Origin: Bacillus methanolicus
Lineage (GTDB): Bacteria; Bacillota; Bacilli; Bacillales; Cytobacillaceae
Length of the DNA: 64,000 nucleotides
Direction: 5' to 3'
Assembly (NCBI RefSeq): GCF_028888695.1
Contig: NZ_PNFF01000001.1
Location: 1,435,501-1,499,500 of the forward strand
The notes beneath the pieces were generated by a model, which was given only the letters and a program-made list of their open reading frames with translations, had not been told where the DNA came from and made no database searches. Position 1 is the first letter of the stretch. Each line of letters starts with the position of its first letter. Position numbers and translations under genes: made by a program. Shown piece after piece: positions 26,896 through 36,254 of the stretch.

Positions 26896-27069
26896 CGAAA
26901 GAACTCCTTTCATTTTCTTTTTACTTTTATACTGGTTCTTCCTTATTTGTCCGAGATAATAAAATATTGAAAAGGGAAATGAAACCATGAATCATCATTG
27001 ATCTGCCCCCCGGCAGAACCTTAGTATAGTGATATAAAACGCTCAACTTGAGGATTTGAATCACTCAGT

Positions 27070-28242
27070 TTAAATACTTCTAAGTGCGTCAATTGGGTTA
27101 AGTTGTGATGCTTTTCTTGCAGGTGCAATGCCAAAAATAATCCCTATTGCTGCTGAAAACCCAAGCGCCAGCAGTACGGTCGAGGTTGAAAGCAAGAAAC
27201 TTGTGCCGATCAGTGAACATACTGCAAAAGCGATCAAAGCGCCTAGGAGTAGGCCGATTATTCCACCAAAGACCGAAAGGAATACTGCTTCTATTAAAAA
27301 TTGTTGTTGAATCCGTCGAGGTTCCGCCCCGAGAGCCTTTCTCAGACCAATCTCTGTCGTTCTTTCCGTAACCGAGACAAGCATCATATTCATAATGCCA
27401 ATGCCTCCAACGACAAGTGATATGGAAGCGATGCCTGCAAGCATTAAAGATAGCATCCTAGTCATCTCGTTAATCGATGACAGCATATCTTGCATATTCA
27501 TGATTGAAAAACCATCGTCATTATAATTAAATGCCTCGTTCAATACAGATTCGACATCTCTCGTTATTTTTTCCGAGTCTTTTGAATCCTTCATATAAAC
27601 GTCAACGCTCGAAATGTACCCGGTCCCAAGGAGACTTATGGAGGTTGTATAAGGAATGATGACACTATCATTATTGGAGGAACTTGAAAAACTGTTTGAC
27701 TCCTGTAAAATACCGATCACATTGTAGGCGATGCCGCCTATAATCAGCTTTTTGCCAATGGGGTCTATTCCCCAGAACAAATCTTTGGCAATATTCGAAC
27801 CAATAAGGCACACTTTGTTTTTACTTTTTATATCTAGCGAGTTTATCCCTCTTCCCCTTTCAACAGCGTCTCTTGTCTTTGAAAAATACACTTCATTTTT
27901 ACCTTGAACTGACACATCCGTTTTCACATTGCCGGAATAGGTAACAGATGTCGTCCCGGAAATGGTCGGGGAAACCCCGGCAACATGATCGATAATTGCA
28001 AGCTTATTAATATCGCTTTGAATAAGCCCTTGTTTTAGAGGTGTTCCCATTGCAGTAACGGTTATTTTATCTGCCCCGAATGTAGCAAACTCGCTTGTCA
28101 TCTCATTTGTTGCCCCCTTGACTATGGTGATGAGCGCGATAATGGAAGAGACGCCTATCACAATCCCCAGGATCGTCAGGAAGGAGCGCATTTTGTTATG
28201 AATTAGATTTATCCATGCCATTTTCATATTTTCCTTAAACAT
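27070..28242 (-). CDS. MacB/YknZ-like ABC permease
   Basis: 390 residues. Start ATG at 28242 shares one base with the stop codon of the ATPase gene (TAATG). One helix at the N-terminus (SFLTILGIVIGVSSIIALI), a large extracytoplasmic MacB_PCD domain (residues about 45-260) and three C-terminal helices in the FtsX domain (ISLVVGGIGIMNMMLVSVTERTTEIGLRKALGA then two more). This topology matches MacB/YknZ mechanotransmission exporters, which move toxins, lipoproteins or peptides from the outer leaflet. Together with the ATPase and adaptor it forms a full complex. Confidence 0.92.
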   Translation of the reverse strand: MFKENMKMAWINLIHNKMRSFLTILGIVIGVSSIIALITIVKGATNEMTSEFATFGADKITVTAMGTPLKQGLIQSDINKLAIIDHVAGVSPTISGTTSVTYSGNVKTDVSVQGKNEVYFSKTRDAVERGRGINSLDIKSKNKVCLIGSNIAKDLFWGIDPIGKKLIIGGIAYNVIGILQESNSFSSSSNNDSVIIPYTTSISLLGTGYISSVDVYMKDSKDSEKITRDVESVLNEAFNYNDDGFSIMNMQDMLSSINEMTRMLSLMLAGIASISLVVGGIGIMNMMLVSVTERTTEIGLRKALGAEPRRIQQQFLIEAVFLSVFGGIIGLLLGALIAFAVCSLIGTSFLLSTSTVLLALGFSAAIGIIFGIAPARKASQLNPIDALRSI

Positions 28243-28925
28243 TACGCACATCCCTCACTTAGTTTCCCGTCTAATATGTGTACAATCCTGCTTGCATTTC
28301 TGGCTATATCGGTATCATGAGTAATCATGATAATTGTTTTTCCCTCTTCGTGAAGCTCTTGAAAAAGCTCCATGATTTGATGGCCCGTTTTTTGATCTAA
28401 CGCTCCGGTAGGTTCATCTGCAAGCAAAACAGTTGGTTCTGTTACCAAAGCTCTCGCGATTGCAACCCTCTGCTGCTGGCCTCCTGAAAGTTGATTTGGG
28501 CGATGATTCAGTTTTTCAGCGAGGCCTACCCTGGCGAGCATTTCCCGGGCGCGATTTTTGCGTTCTTTTTCCGAAACTCCGGCATAGACAAGAGGGAGCT
28601 CTACATTTTGGAGCGCACTAAATCGCGGAAGGAGCTGGAACTGCTGAAACACAAAACCGATCTCCTTGTTCCGGATCGCTGCCAATTCTGTTTCATCAAG
28701 CTCATCAACCTTTTGATCCGAAAGAACATAATCACCACTTGAAAGTGAATCGAGGCAGCCAATAATATTCATAAGTGTTGTTTTACCTGAACCGGATGGT
28801 CCAAGGATTGAAACGAAATCACCTCTATTGATTTTTAGATTGATACGATTCAATACAATTTGTTCTTCCCCGCCCAGATGATAAGTTTTTGTGATATTGT
28901 TCATCACAAGAATTTGATCTTTCAT
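28242..28925 (-). CDS. MacB/YknY-like ABC ATPase
   Basis: 227 residues. Walker A ILGPSGSGKTTLMNIIG, Q-loop FVFQQFQLLPRFSALQNVELP, signature LSGGQQQRVAIARALV, Walker B VLLADEPTGALD and switch His MITHDTD. The LPRFSALQNVELP stretch is typical of LolD/MacB-type ATPases. It shares one base with the adaptor gene stop region (28925), so all three are coupled. Works with the permease downstream. Confidence 0.94.
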   Translation of the reverse strand: MKDQILVMNNITKTYHLGGEEQIVLNRINLKINRGDFVSILGPSGSGKTTLMNIIGCLDSLSSGDYVLSDQKVDELDETELAAIRNKEIGFVFQQFQLLPRFSALQNVELPLVYAGVSEKERKNRAREMLARVGLAEKLNHRPNQLSGGQQQRVAIARALVTEPTVLLADEPTGALDQKTGHQIMELFQELHEEGKTIIMITHDTDIARNASRIVHILDGKLSEGCA

Positions 28926-29815
28926 TATCGTTCACCTGCAGTCGTTTTTTCAGAATCCGCAGCTCCGCCATGTTCAAAACTGTCTTCCTTTGAAGTTGTT
29001 TTAGGGATCATAATGACATCGCCGGCCTTGACTCCGCTTTTAATTTCAATAACTGTTCCATCATTAATGCCTGTTTGAATATATTTTCTGGCCGGCTTTT
29101 CTTTTTCTGCCCGAATGAGAACGTACGGCTTATTTTTGCTGTCAAACTGTATAGCTTTCATCGGAAGAATGGTTACGCCGGTTGCGTTTTCATTTAATAT
29201 TTTTGCCTCTGCACTCATGCCCGGCCGTATAGCCTTATCTTTTTCGAGGTCAATCGTTGCGGTAAAGTAAGAGACGCCATTTTCGTTTTGGGCTTCTTTT
29301 GAGATTGCAGAAACGATGCCGTTTACTTCCTTATTCAACGCGTTGATTGTAACCTTGACCTTTTTATTTACCTCTAAAAAATCAAGATCATACTCGTCAA
29401 CTTTTACTTTAGTTTGTATATTCGTGTAGTCCGCAATTTCCATGAGCTGTGTCCCTTCAACTGCATGAGTGTTATTCTTTGTGTAAATTTTCGCAACTTC
29501 TCCATCGATATCAGCCTTTATTTCTCCGCTGGAAGTTTTCAGCAATACATCGTTTTTCTTAACTTGATCTCCTTCTTTAACCAATACCGCATTAATATGC
29601 ATTTCCTTTGTGCTAAAAATGTTCTGTCTGGACTTTGGTTCAACGATTCCTGAAAAGCTGTAATAGGTAGTGATATCTCCTGTCGCGGCTTTTTCTTCAT
29701 CAAATCCGGCTGCACTGCTCTTAAATATGAATGGTGAGACAAGAAAGGCTATCATTGTGAGCCCCACGATAGACCAAAGCATGACCTTTTTCTTTTTTTT
29801 CCTATTTTGTTTCAT
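28925..29815 (-). CDS. HlyD/MacA-like adaptor protein (YknX-like)
   Basis: 296 residues from the ATG at 29815, behind GAGGTTGAGT (two nearby in-frame starts exist upstream). Basic N-terminus (KQNRKKKKKVM), one membrane helix (LWSIVGLTMIAFLVSPFIF), then a lipoyl/barrel-sandwich domain (INAVLVKEGDQVKKNDVLLKT and ADIDGEVAKIY), a beta-barrel and a membrane-proximal C-terminal domain. The hairpin is very short, as in Gram-positive YknX-type adaptors. In Bacillus subtilis YknWXYZ protects against the SDP toxin; the same role here is possible but unproven. First gene of the seven-gene operon. Confidence 0.9.
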   Translation of the reverse strand: MKQNRKKKKKVMLWSIVGLTMIAFLVSPFIFKSSAAGFDEEKAATGDITTYYSFSGIVEPKSRQNIFSTKEMHINAVLVKEGDQVKKNDVLLKTSSGEIKADIDGEVAKIYTKNNTHAVEGTQLMEIADYTNIQTKVKVDEYDLDFLEVNKKVKVTINALNKEVNGIVSAISKEAQNENGVSYFTATIDLEKDKAIRPGMSAEAKILNENATGVTILPMKAIQFDSKNKPYVLIRAEKEKPARKYIQTGINDGTVIEIKSGVKAGDVIMIPKTTSKEDSFEHGGAADSEKTTAGER

Positions 29816-30147
29816 ACTCAACCTCATTCCCTCCAAATTTTGTTATACTGTAACAATAAAACTTCAAAATGAACTCAATATGAACGATCCAAATATAGGT
29901 GCAAAAGACCAATCGTTTCTTCCTAAATGATTCCTCCCTTCTGTTTATAATCCAATATTACTGTTTTTTACCAATTAAATTACGCAATCTTTTTGCGTTG
30001 CTGCCGCAATTATTTTGCGGGATACCACATTTATTTTCCGTGTCTTTTAGAAACAACCCTATAAGACCCTTGCTCTTTCATTGCCATTGCTTTTAACTTT
30101 TTTAATCACATTTAAAAAGCCTGGAACTATAAACCTTTTTCAGCCAT

Positions 30148-30188
30148 AAAAAAACCCCTTAAAGCAGTGCTGCCCAAAAGGGTTTTTT
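30148..30188 (-). terminator. Bidirectional terminator after the glpQ remnant
   Basis: AAAAAACCCCTT and AAGGGTTTTTT arms. It ends transcription from the glpQ remnant on the minus strand. Confidence 0.75.
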
Positions 30189-30213
30189 AACACCTGCTTT
30201 AAGAGGTCCGGGT

Positions 30214-30489
30214 TTATCTTCGAACAAAAAAACCTGCCCAAAATGGAACTTCCCCATCTTTGCTCATTTGCACATCCAGTTCAAAGAAGTCAGCATTCAT
30301 GTCAAACGCTTTCTCAAACGCAGCCATTGTGTTTTCCGGTGCATAACCTGATGCACCACGGTGAGCGACCGTTTCAATTTTGTACTCTTTTTCCACTGGT
30401 GAACTCGATTTCGCTTCAAAGGACGGTGACATCATCAGACCAGCAAGAAGTGCGGCAGCAGAAGCAGTTGCAAAACTGGCAATCATCAT
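30214..30489 (-). pseudogene. glpQ: 5' remnant of a secreted glycerophosphodiester phosphodiesterase
   Basis: 91 codons. A signal peptide (MMIASFATASAAALLAGLM) is followed by the GDPD catalytic start VAHRGASGYAPENTMAAFEKA with the conserved HRG, the active-site Glu and Asp in FFELDVQMSKDGE. The expected continuation (LVVIHD and the rest, about 190 more residues of barrel) is missing: after SKDGE the frame reads VPFWAGFFVRR and stops. This is a truncation by deletion, with a terminator 25 bp beyond. The ribosome binding site AAGGAGATGAT and start are intact, so a short secreted peptide could still be made. Confidence 0.85.
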
Positions 30490-30840
30490 ATCATCTCCTT
30501 TATCAATCTATTGATAAGATTAATTGGAGACTATAAAGAAGCGATGACAACGAAACTGAATATTTATTAAAATACGTCGACTCTCTTGTAAATTAGGAAT
30601 AAAGTGGAAAAGCCTGAAGTTCGAATCCCACTCAGATTTGACGCCATGAACTGGATTTCCACCGGGCTTAAATAATAAAAACAGAGCCAATTGTAATTGT
30701 TGACCCTGTTTTGTTAAAGTGCCTCATCCGTTTCGTATAACAACTTTTTGAATAATTCCCGGTGCGGGTTGGAATTCTGTGTAGAAAGACCGACAGCATA
30801 GAGATTTAAGCGGCGGTTCAAATTAACTTAATTCATTATT

Positions 30841-31059
30841 TCACACAGGCTTTGCCGTTTCCTTCCGGGTGACTTCGTCAATTTTATGTACAAACATTTG
30901 GAAAACGCGCCTTTTTTCTTCTAAATCACGGATAGACTCTTTCAGCTGTTCATATTTCTCCTCGAATGGTTTATGGTAACGCTGGCGAATCGTTTCAATG
31001 ATTTCTTCGTTCACTGTCGACTGAATGACTTGCTTTGTGATGCCATTATTTATATGCAT
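30841..31059 (-). CDS. Small coiled-coil protein, unknown
   Basis: 72 residues, charged and helical (EEIIETIRQRYHKPFEEKYEQLKESIRDLEEKRRVFQ in outline), no membrane segment or known motif. Its ATG at 31059 lies inside the 3' end of a second small ORF (31046-31183), overlapping by 14 nt, so it is probably translated by coupling. Function unknown. Confidence 0.6.
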   Translation of the reverse strand: MHINNGITKQVIQSTVNEEIIETIRQRYHKPFEEKYEQLKESIRDLEEKRRVFQMFVHKIDEVTRKETAKPV

Positions 31060-31183
31060 AAACTTTCAACTCTTGTTTGACTTGCTCATATTCTTGATCA
31101 ATCTGGCTCAAAACTTCAGATATATCTTCCTTCCATTCTTCAAGGGATTTCTGTATGTACGATTGTTTCGTCATTTCATCCAT
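31046..31183 (-). CDS. 45-residue acidic helical protein, unknown
   Basis: A short frame, ATG at 31183 with GGGAAGGTG 5 nt upstream. It encodes MDEMTKQSYIQKSLEEWKED, then ISEVLSQIDQEYEQVKQELK and VYAYK. It is helical and charged, with heptad-like spacing. It overlaps the 72-residue ORF that follows. The two may form a pair; nothing in either shows a toxin or antitoxin motif. Confidence 0.55.
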   Translation of the reverse strand: MDEMTKQSYIQKSLEEWKEDISEVLSQIDQEYEQVKQELKVYAYK

Positions 31184-31397
31184 GAAAACACCTTCCCGCC
31201 AATTATATAGTTTATCCCTATTCCATTTTAACGCAGCTTTTTTACAGCCCGTTTTCTGAAAAATTACATTGTCATTTCATTTATGGTTTATATTTGGCGG
31301 GTTTCCTTTTCTGTTACTACAAAAATAACTAAAACATTTCAGTTGACCTATAGGACGGACAGTTCACCTTTGTATTCAATTTCTTTTTTCAAAAAAA

Positions 31398-31438
31398 CTG
31401 AACCAAAAACCGCTTTTTCACGATCTTTGGTTCAGTGC
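31398..31438 (-). terminator. Terminator of the glycerate kinase gene
   Basis: ACTGAACCAAA pairs perfectly with TTTGGTTCAGT and the minus-strand side runs into TTTTTTG, directly after the stop codon at 31440. Confidence 0.9.
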
Positions 31439-31439
31439 A

Positions 31440-32579
31440 TCATTTCCCTTTTGCTATTTTTATAAGTGAAGCAATATTTGCTGCAGCCCTTTCCACATAT
31501 TCTGCTGCATGTTCAAAAGCGTCTGATAACGGTATAACACCCGGAACAATGCTGAATACCGCATCAATTCCGTGCTCGCGGACAATCTCGCTGTCGCTTG
31601 CAATATTTCCAGCTATCGCGATCACTGGAACACCATATTTTTTCGCTGTTTTGGCTACCCCGATCGGCGTTTTGCCGGAGATCGTTTGTGAATCGATTTT
31701 TCCTTCCCCGGTAATTACAAGGGAAGCATCTTTTACATGTTCATGAAAGTTTGTCGCTTCTATTAAGATATCAATCCCTCTTTTTAATTCGGCTGACAAA
31801 AAGGCAAGAAGTCCCCCGCCAAGGCCACCGGCAGCTCCTGAGCCGGGCACTTTTGCGATTGATTTTCCTAAATCTTTTTCAATAATTCGCGCATAATGTT
31901 TGAGATTTTTATCAAGCTGGCGAACCATTTCCGGTGTTGCACCCTTTTGCGGACCAAAAATTGCCGAAGCACCTTTTTCACCTGTCAATGGATTGTCTAC
32001 ATCGCAAGCGACTTCAATTTTCACCAATTTGAGACGGGGATCCATCCCGGATACATCGATAGATGCTAATTGGTCCAGGGATCCTCCGCCTTCGCTAATT
32101 TGATTTCCTTTTTCATCCAGAAACTTTGCTCCGATTGCCCGCGCCATTCCGGCACCTCCATCATTCGTAGCGCTGCCGCCGATTCCGATAATGATTTTTT
32201 CAACATCTTCATCAAGTGCGGCAGAAATCAATTCACCGGTCCCTCTTGTCGATGTAACGAGCGGATTTCTTTTGTTCGCCGGCACAAGATGAAGCCCTGA
32301 TGCAGCTGCCATCTCGATGACGGCCGTTTTCCCATTTCCGAGAAGTCCGAAAAATGCTTGAACAGGTTCTCCCAGTGGACCTGTTACTGTTTTTTCAACA
32401 ATTGTTCCATTTGTGGCGTCCACAAGAGACTTGACCGTTCCTTCTCCCCCGTCAGCCATCGGGATCTTTACAATATCCGCGTCAGGAAATATCGTGCGGA
32501 AACCTTTTTCGATAGACTCAGCAACTTGTATAGCCGTTAAGCTTTCTTTAAATGAATCCGGTGCAATCACGACTTTCAT
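31440..32579 (-). CDS. Glycerate 2-kinase, type I (GarK/GlxK family)
   Basis: 379 residues from the ATG at 32579 after AAGAGGTGTGTCAAT. Motifs: MKVVIAPDSFKESLTA at the N-terminus, PMADGGEGTVKSL, GIGGSATNDGGAGMARAIGA, VPGSGAAGGLGGGLLAFL and TGEGKIDSQTISGKTPIGVAK. The enzyme phosphorylates D-glycerate (to 2-phosphoglycerate in this family), linking glyoxylate or glucarate breakdown to glycolysis. It stands alone with its own terminator; no glyoxylate carboligase or tartronate reductase is nearby. Confidence 0.95.
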   Translation of the reverse strand: MKVVIAPDSFKESLTAIQVAESIEKGFRTIFPDADIVKIPMADGGEGTVKSLVDATNGTIVEKTVTGPLGEPVQAFFGLLGNGKTAVIEMAAASGLHLVPANKRNPLVTSTRGTGELISAALDEDVEKIIIGIGGSATNDGGAGMARAIGAKFLDEKGNQISEGGGSLDQLASIDVSGMDPRLKLVKIEVACDVDNPLTGEKGASAIFGPQKGATPEMVRQLDKNLKHYARIIEKDLGKSIAKVPGSGAAGGLGGGLLAFLSAELKRGIDILIEATNFHEHVKDASLVITGEGKIDSQTISGKTPIGVAKTAKKYGVPVIAIAGNIASDSEIVREHGIDAVFSIVPGVIPLSDAFEHAAEYVERAAANIASLIKIAKGK

Positions 32580-32599
32580 ATTGACACACCTCTTATCCA

Positions 32600-33205
32600 A
32601 AATTTAGATACATAAAACTTGAGTCAACACAACAGTGGGTTATTAGTAGAATGTATTTTAATTTAAGTATAATATTGCACGAAAAGTTAAAATTTTTGAA
32701 TCGGTGTTTAGAAAAATAGGAAATTTTTTCTTGTAGATAACTGAAAATACGTTTTATTATTTTTTTACGACATAAAGTTAAATGAGTTACATGGTGCGTC
32801 CATTTTCTAAAAATTCCAAAGCTAAATCAACACCTGTCCATTCCTTTTTGTTTTTTCTTCATATCTTATATTACGAGAAAAAAAATCTCTCGAGAAAACC
32901 CAGCTGCATGAATCCGCCGACCGTGCAGCAGTCTCACCTCCTCAATGGTAGAAGCGTAGCTACATGCATACGCTTCTAATTTATGATGTTTTAGCTAATT
33001 ATTTATAAAAAAATTCTAGTTAGAAACCAGATTTGAACCCTATAGACAAGATCTCCTTAGAGAGATTTAAAGTAAATATATCTGGCAAATATGGATATTT
33101 TTATCCTTGTGACCTTTGTCCAACCGAATTCTTTTTTGAAACATATTTTAAAGTAAGGTTGCTGATAAAGCATTCCTTAATCAATCCAATGGGAGGTGAT
33201 ATTTT
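32600..33205. other. Non-coding AT-rich gap with one hairpin
   Basis: No supported gene. One clear hairpin, AGAAGCGTA/TACGCTTCT at 32949-32979, is followed by AATTTATG and could end a plus-strand transcript. The rest is promoter or leader sequence for glycerate kinase (minus) and for the spore peptides (plus). Confidence 0.5.
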
Positions 33206-33346
33206 ATGTGCTGGGGATCTTGCGGTGCTGGTTACGGTGGTTACGGTTACGACGGTGCTGGATACGGTGGTATGGGCAGTAATTTTGCGTTGATCGTTGT
33301 TTTGTTTGTCCTATTAATTATCGTAGGTTGTTTTTGCTTCTTTTAA
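33206..33346 (+). CDS. YjcZ/SscA-family spore peptide, 46 residues
   Basis: Begins [20 protein letters not shown] and ends with the family hydrophobic tail [30 protein letters not shown] stands 7 nt before the ATG. YjcZ-type peptides are very short Gly/Tyr-rich proteins with one membrane helix, made late in sporulation; SscA helps assemble the coat. The hydrophobic core is almost identical to that of the next peptide, so they are tandem paralogues. Confidence 0.88.
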   Translation: MCWGSCGAGYGGYGYDGAGYGGMGSNFALIVVLFVLLIIVGCFCFF

Positions 33347-33439
33347 TAGTTAAGAATATCGAATAGTTTTATTTGGGACGAGCAAAAAACAAACTATTTT
33401 AAAAAAACGACTATTCAAAGGGAATTGGAGGTGCTAAGC

Positions 33440-33541
33440 ATGAGTGATGGATTTGGAGGAATTAGAAACGCTTTTGCGTTAATCGTTGTATTGTTTGTTT
33501 TACTCATCATTGTAGGATGTTCTTGTAGAAACATCTTTTAA
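33440..33541 (+). CDS. YjcZ/SscA-family spore peptide, 33 residues
   Basis: Sequence [20 protein letters not shown] continuing LLIIVGCSCRNIF. It shares [16 protein letters not shown] with the 46-residue peptide 94 bp upstream but has a shorter Gly-rich head. AATTGGAGGTGCTAAGC provides the binding site. A shared terminator follows. Role in spore coat or membrane assembly is inferred from the family. Confidence 0.88.
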   Translation: MSDGFGGIRNAFALIVVLFVLLIIVGCSCRNIF

Positions 33542-33578
33542 GCTGCTGCAAAGTAAATATTTGAATATCTTGAAAAAC

Positions 33579-33607
33579 AAAGGACAGATTCTAATGATCT
33601 GTCCTTT
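33579..33607. terminator. Bidirectional terminator between spore peptides and trpA
   Basis: AAAGGACAGAT and ATCTGTCCTTT arms around a 7-nt loop. It separates the plus-strand yjcZ-like pair from the convergent trp operon end. Confidence 0.85.
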
Positions 33608-33661
33608 CAGATATTTCCTGAAAACCTTGCAAACGGAAGCCGTGCATTTATAAATCAGCTA

Positions 33662-34444
33662 TTAAACGGATTGAAAAGACTTTGCGGCCTTTATTAAATC
33701 TTCAATTCCCTTCAAATCTCCCTGTTCAAATAACTCGATAATCTTGCTTCCGACGATCACGCCGTCACAGTACTGACTCATTTCCCTTACATGCTCCGGT
33801 GTGGAAATTCCAAATCCGGCGAGAACCGGCTTATTGCTGACACTCTTTACCCGATTTAAATACTTGCTCAACTCTTTTTGAAAACCTGACCGGGCTCCGG
33901 TGATTCCCGTCACTGTTACGGCGTATAAAAATCCTCTGCCCCGTCCGGCAATTTCTTTTATCCGTTCAAGCGGACTTGTTAAGGTAACGAGACGGATCAA
34001 TTCAATTCCTGAATCTTCCAACATTGGAGCAATCAGTTCTTCCTCTTCAATCGGAAGATCCGGAATAATACAGCCGTCCACACCTGCTTTTTTAGCGTCA
34101 AGAATAAACTTGCCCATTCCATAGGCAAGGACAGGATTTACATACGTCATCGCAATCAGAGGAATCGAAACAATCGGACGAATTTCCGCAAGCGCTGATA
34201 AAACTCCTCGTAATGTGGTTCCTTCCTTTAAGGCGCGGATGCCGGCACGCTGTATGGTCGGACCGTCGGCAACAGGGTCGGAAAATGGAATTCCGATTTC
34301 AATCGCGGTTGCACCCGCTTTTTCCAAGAAAACAATTTTTTCCTGAAGCGAATCAAGTCCGCCATCCCCGGCCATTATATATGGAACAAATGCTTTTTCA
34401 TTTCTTTCTTTTAAGGTTGCAAATGTTTTTTCTATCCGGTTCAT
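33662..34444 (-). CDS. trpA: Tryptophan synthase alpha subunit
   Basis: 260 residues. Catalytic residues are in the motifs [20 protein letters not shown] (Glu and Asp for indole-3-glycerol phosphate cleavage). Also [24 protein letters not shown] (phosphate loop) and [13 protein letters not shown]. It cleaves indoleglycerol phosphate to indole and G3P and passes indole to TrpB. Overlaps trpB by 4 nt. Last gene of the operon. Confidence 0.97.
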   Translation of the reverse strand: MNRIEKTFATLKERNEKAFVPYIMAGDGGLDSLQEKIVFLEKAGATAIEIGIPFSDPVADGPTIQRAGIRALKEGTTLRGVLSALAEIRPIVSIPLIAMTYVNPVLAYGMGKFILDAKKAGVDGCIIPDLPIEEEELIAPMLEDSGIELIRLVTLTSPLERIKEIAGRGRGFLYAVTVTGITGARSGFQKELSKYLNRVKSVSNKPVLAGFGISTPEHVREMSQYCDGVIVGSKIIELFEQGDLKGIEDLIKAAKSFQSV

Positions 34445-35646
34445 GATTCCAGCTCCTTTCCCAATCTTGCTTTAACTTGCGGAACATCTTTATCTCCGCG
34501 CCCTGACAAGCAAACGACGATCGCTTCTTCTTTCTTCATTTTCGCGGCAAGTTTTAATGCATAAGCCACTGCGTGTGCGCTCTCGAGAGCCGGTATGATT
34601 CCCTCCAAACGGGATAGCAGCTGAAATGCTTTAAGAGCTTCCTCATCTGTGATCGATTCGTAGCTGACACGGCCTGTATCTTTTAAATAGCTATGCTCAG
34701 GGCCTACGCCGGGATAATCAAGGCCGGCGGAAATCGAGTGAGCCTCTAAGATTTGTCCGTCTTCGTCCTGCAGTAAATACATATAGGCTCCATGCAATAC
34801 TCCCGGCTTGCCTTTTGTAAGCGATGCCGCATGTCGGCCAGTATCAATCCCTAATCCGGCAGCTTCCACTCCGTACAATTTTACTTCCTCATCTTCCAAA
34901 AACGGATAAAACATGCCCATCGAATTGCTGCCCCCGCCAATACAAGCAACAATCGCTTCAGGCAGCCTTCCTTCTTTTGCAAAAAATTGTTCCTTTGTTT
35001 CCATCCCAATCACACTTTGAAAATCACGGACAATCATCGGAAACGGATGCGGCCCCATCACAGACCCCAAAATGTAATGTGTATCATTGACGTTTGCAAC
35101 CCAGTAGCGAAGCGCTTCATTTACGGCATCTTTTAAAGTGCCGCTTCCTGACGAAACGCTGACAACTTTGGCTCCGAGCAGTTCCATGCGAAACACATTC
35201 AGCTGCTGTCGTCTGATGTCTTCTTCTCCCATAAATATCACGCATTCGAGATTTAATAAAGCACATACCGTAGCTGTTGCGACTCCGTGCTGGCCGGCCC
35301 CTGTTTCAGCCACAACTTTTTTCTTTCCCATTCGAAGGGCGAGTAGCGCCTGGCCGATTGTATTGTTGATTTTATGGGCTCCGGTATGGTTTAAATCCTC
35401 CCGTTTCAAATAAATTTTGGCCCCGTTTCCGTGCCTGGTTAAGTTTTCTGCATAGTATAAAGGCGTTTCCCTGCCAACATATTCCTTAAGTAAATCTTTC
35501 AATTGCTGCTGAAAAGCCGGGTCTTTTGCCGCTTTTTTATATTCATCTTCCAATTCAATGACGGCCTGCATCAGCGTTTCCGGTATAAATTTGCCGCCGT
35601 AAGGTCCAAAATGCCCTTTGTGATCCGGTAATGTATAGGTTGTCAT
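34441..35646 (-). CDS. trpB: Tryptophan synthase beta subunit
   Basis: 401 residues. The PLP lysine is in [20 protein letters not shown], the [10 protein letters not shown] loop and the glycine-rich [15 protein letters not shown] phosphate cradle are present, and [11 protein letters not shown] ends the core. It condenses indole with serine. Start ATG at 35646 shares a base with the trpF stop (TAATG). Full length for the family. Confidence 0.98.
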   Translation of the reverse strand: MTTYTLPDHKGHFGPYGGKFIPETLMQAVIELEDEYKKAAKDPAFQQQLKDLLKEYVGRETPLYYAENLTRHGNGAKIYLKREDLNHTGAHKINNTIGQALLALRMGKKKVVAETGAGQHGVATATVCALLNLECVIFMGEEDIRRQQLNVFRMELLGAKVVSVSSGSGTLKDAVNEALRYWVANVNDTHYILGSVMGPHPFPMIVRDFQSVIGMETKEQFFAKEGRLPEAIVACIGGGSNSMGMFYPFLEDEEVKLYGVEAAGLGIDTGRHAASLTKGKPGVLHGAYMYLLQDEDGQILEAHSISAGLDYPGVGPEHSYLKDTGRVSYESITDEEALKAFQLLSRLEGIIPALESAHAVAYALKLAAKMKKEEAIVVCLSGRGDKDVPQVKARLGKELES

Positions 35647-36254
35647 TAGATTCTCACTCCTTTTGCATCTTCAATGAACGCTGCTATTTTTTTGATATCC
35701 TTTTTTCCGGCTGTTTCAACACCGCTGCTGACATCAACCATATACGGCTGAACAGTCCGAATCGCAGTGCAAACATTGTCAGGAGTTAAGCCCCCAGCTA
35801 AAATAATCTTTTTTTCTGATTGAATCCCTTCGGCGATTCGCCAATCAAACTTAATGCCATTTCCCCCGCGGTATTTCCCCTTAGGGCTGTCTAGAAGAAT
35901 GTAGTCGCATGGAAAATCGTTCAGTTTTCGCAAATCATCTCGGGTTTCAATGCTTATGGCTTTTATTACCGGAACAGAAAATCCATTGCAAAATTCCGGC
36001 GGTTCATCCCCATGCAGTTGAATCATGTTCAATCCTGCTTCCTTGACTGTTGCCTCAATCACCTCTTTTGCCTCATTAACAAATACGCCGACTTTCACCA
36101 CATCCGCCGGAAGATGTAAAGCGATCTCTTTTGCATTCTTAGGGGAAATTTTCCGCTTGCTTTCGGCAAAAACAAAGCCAATCGCATCTGCACCAGCTTT
36201 AACTGCTTCAAGAGCGGTCCCACGGTCTGTGATGCCGCAAATTTTTACTTTCAC
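35646..36254 (-). CDS. trpF: Phosphoribosylanthranilate isomerase
   Basis: 202 residues; starts [20 protein letters not shown] (catalytic Cys in KICGI), with [10 protein letters not shown], the QLHGDE motif and the phosphate-site segment [11 protein letters not shown] and DVSSGVET near the end, whose Asp is the general acid. It catalyses the Amadori rearrangement of PRA to CdRP. Overlaps trpC by 4 nt. Confidence 0.97.
   Translation of the reverse strand: MKVKICGITDRGTALEAVKAGADAIGFVFAESKRKISPKNAKEIALHLPADVVKVGVFVNEAKEVIEATVKEAGLNMIQLHGDEPPEFCNGFSVPVIKAISIETRDDLRKLNDFPCDYILLDSPKGKYRGGNGIKFDWRIAEGIQSEKKIILAGGLTPDNVCTAIRTVQPYMVDVSSGVETAGKKDIKKIAAFIEDAKGVRI

Noticed and set aside
30605-30640. 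AGTTCGAATCCCACT, like a tRNA T-arm
   Set aside because: No acceptor, D or anticodon arms can be built around it; no tRNA is present.
32782-32979. 65-codon plus-strand frame before the spore peptides
   Set aside because: No ribosome binding site, composition not protein-like, ends inside a hairpin.
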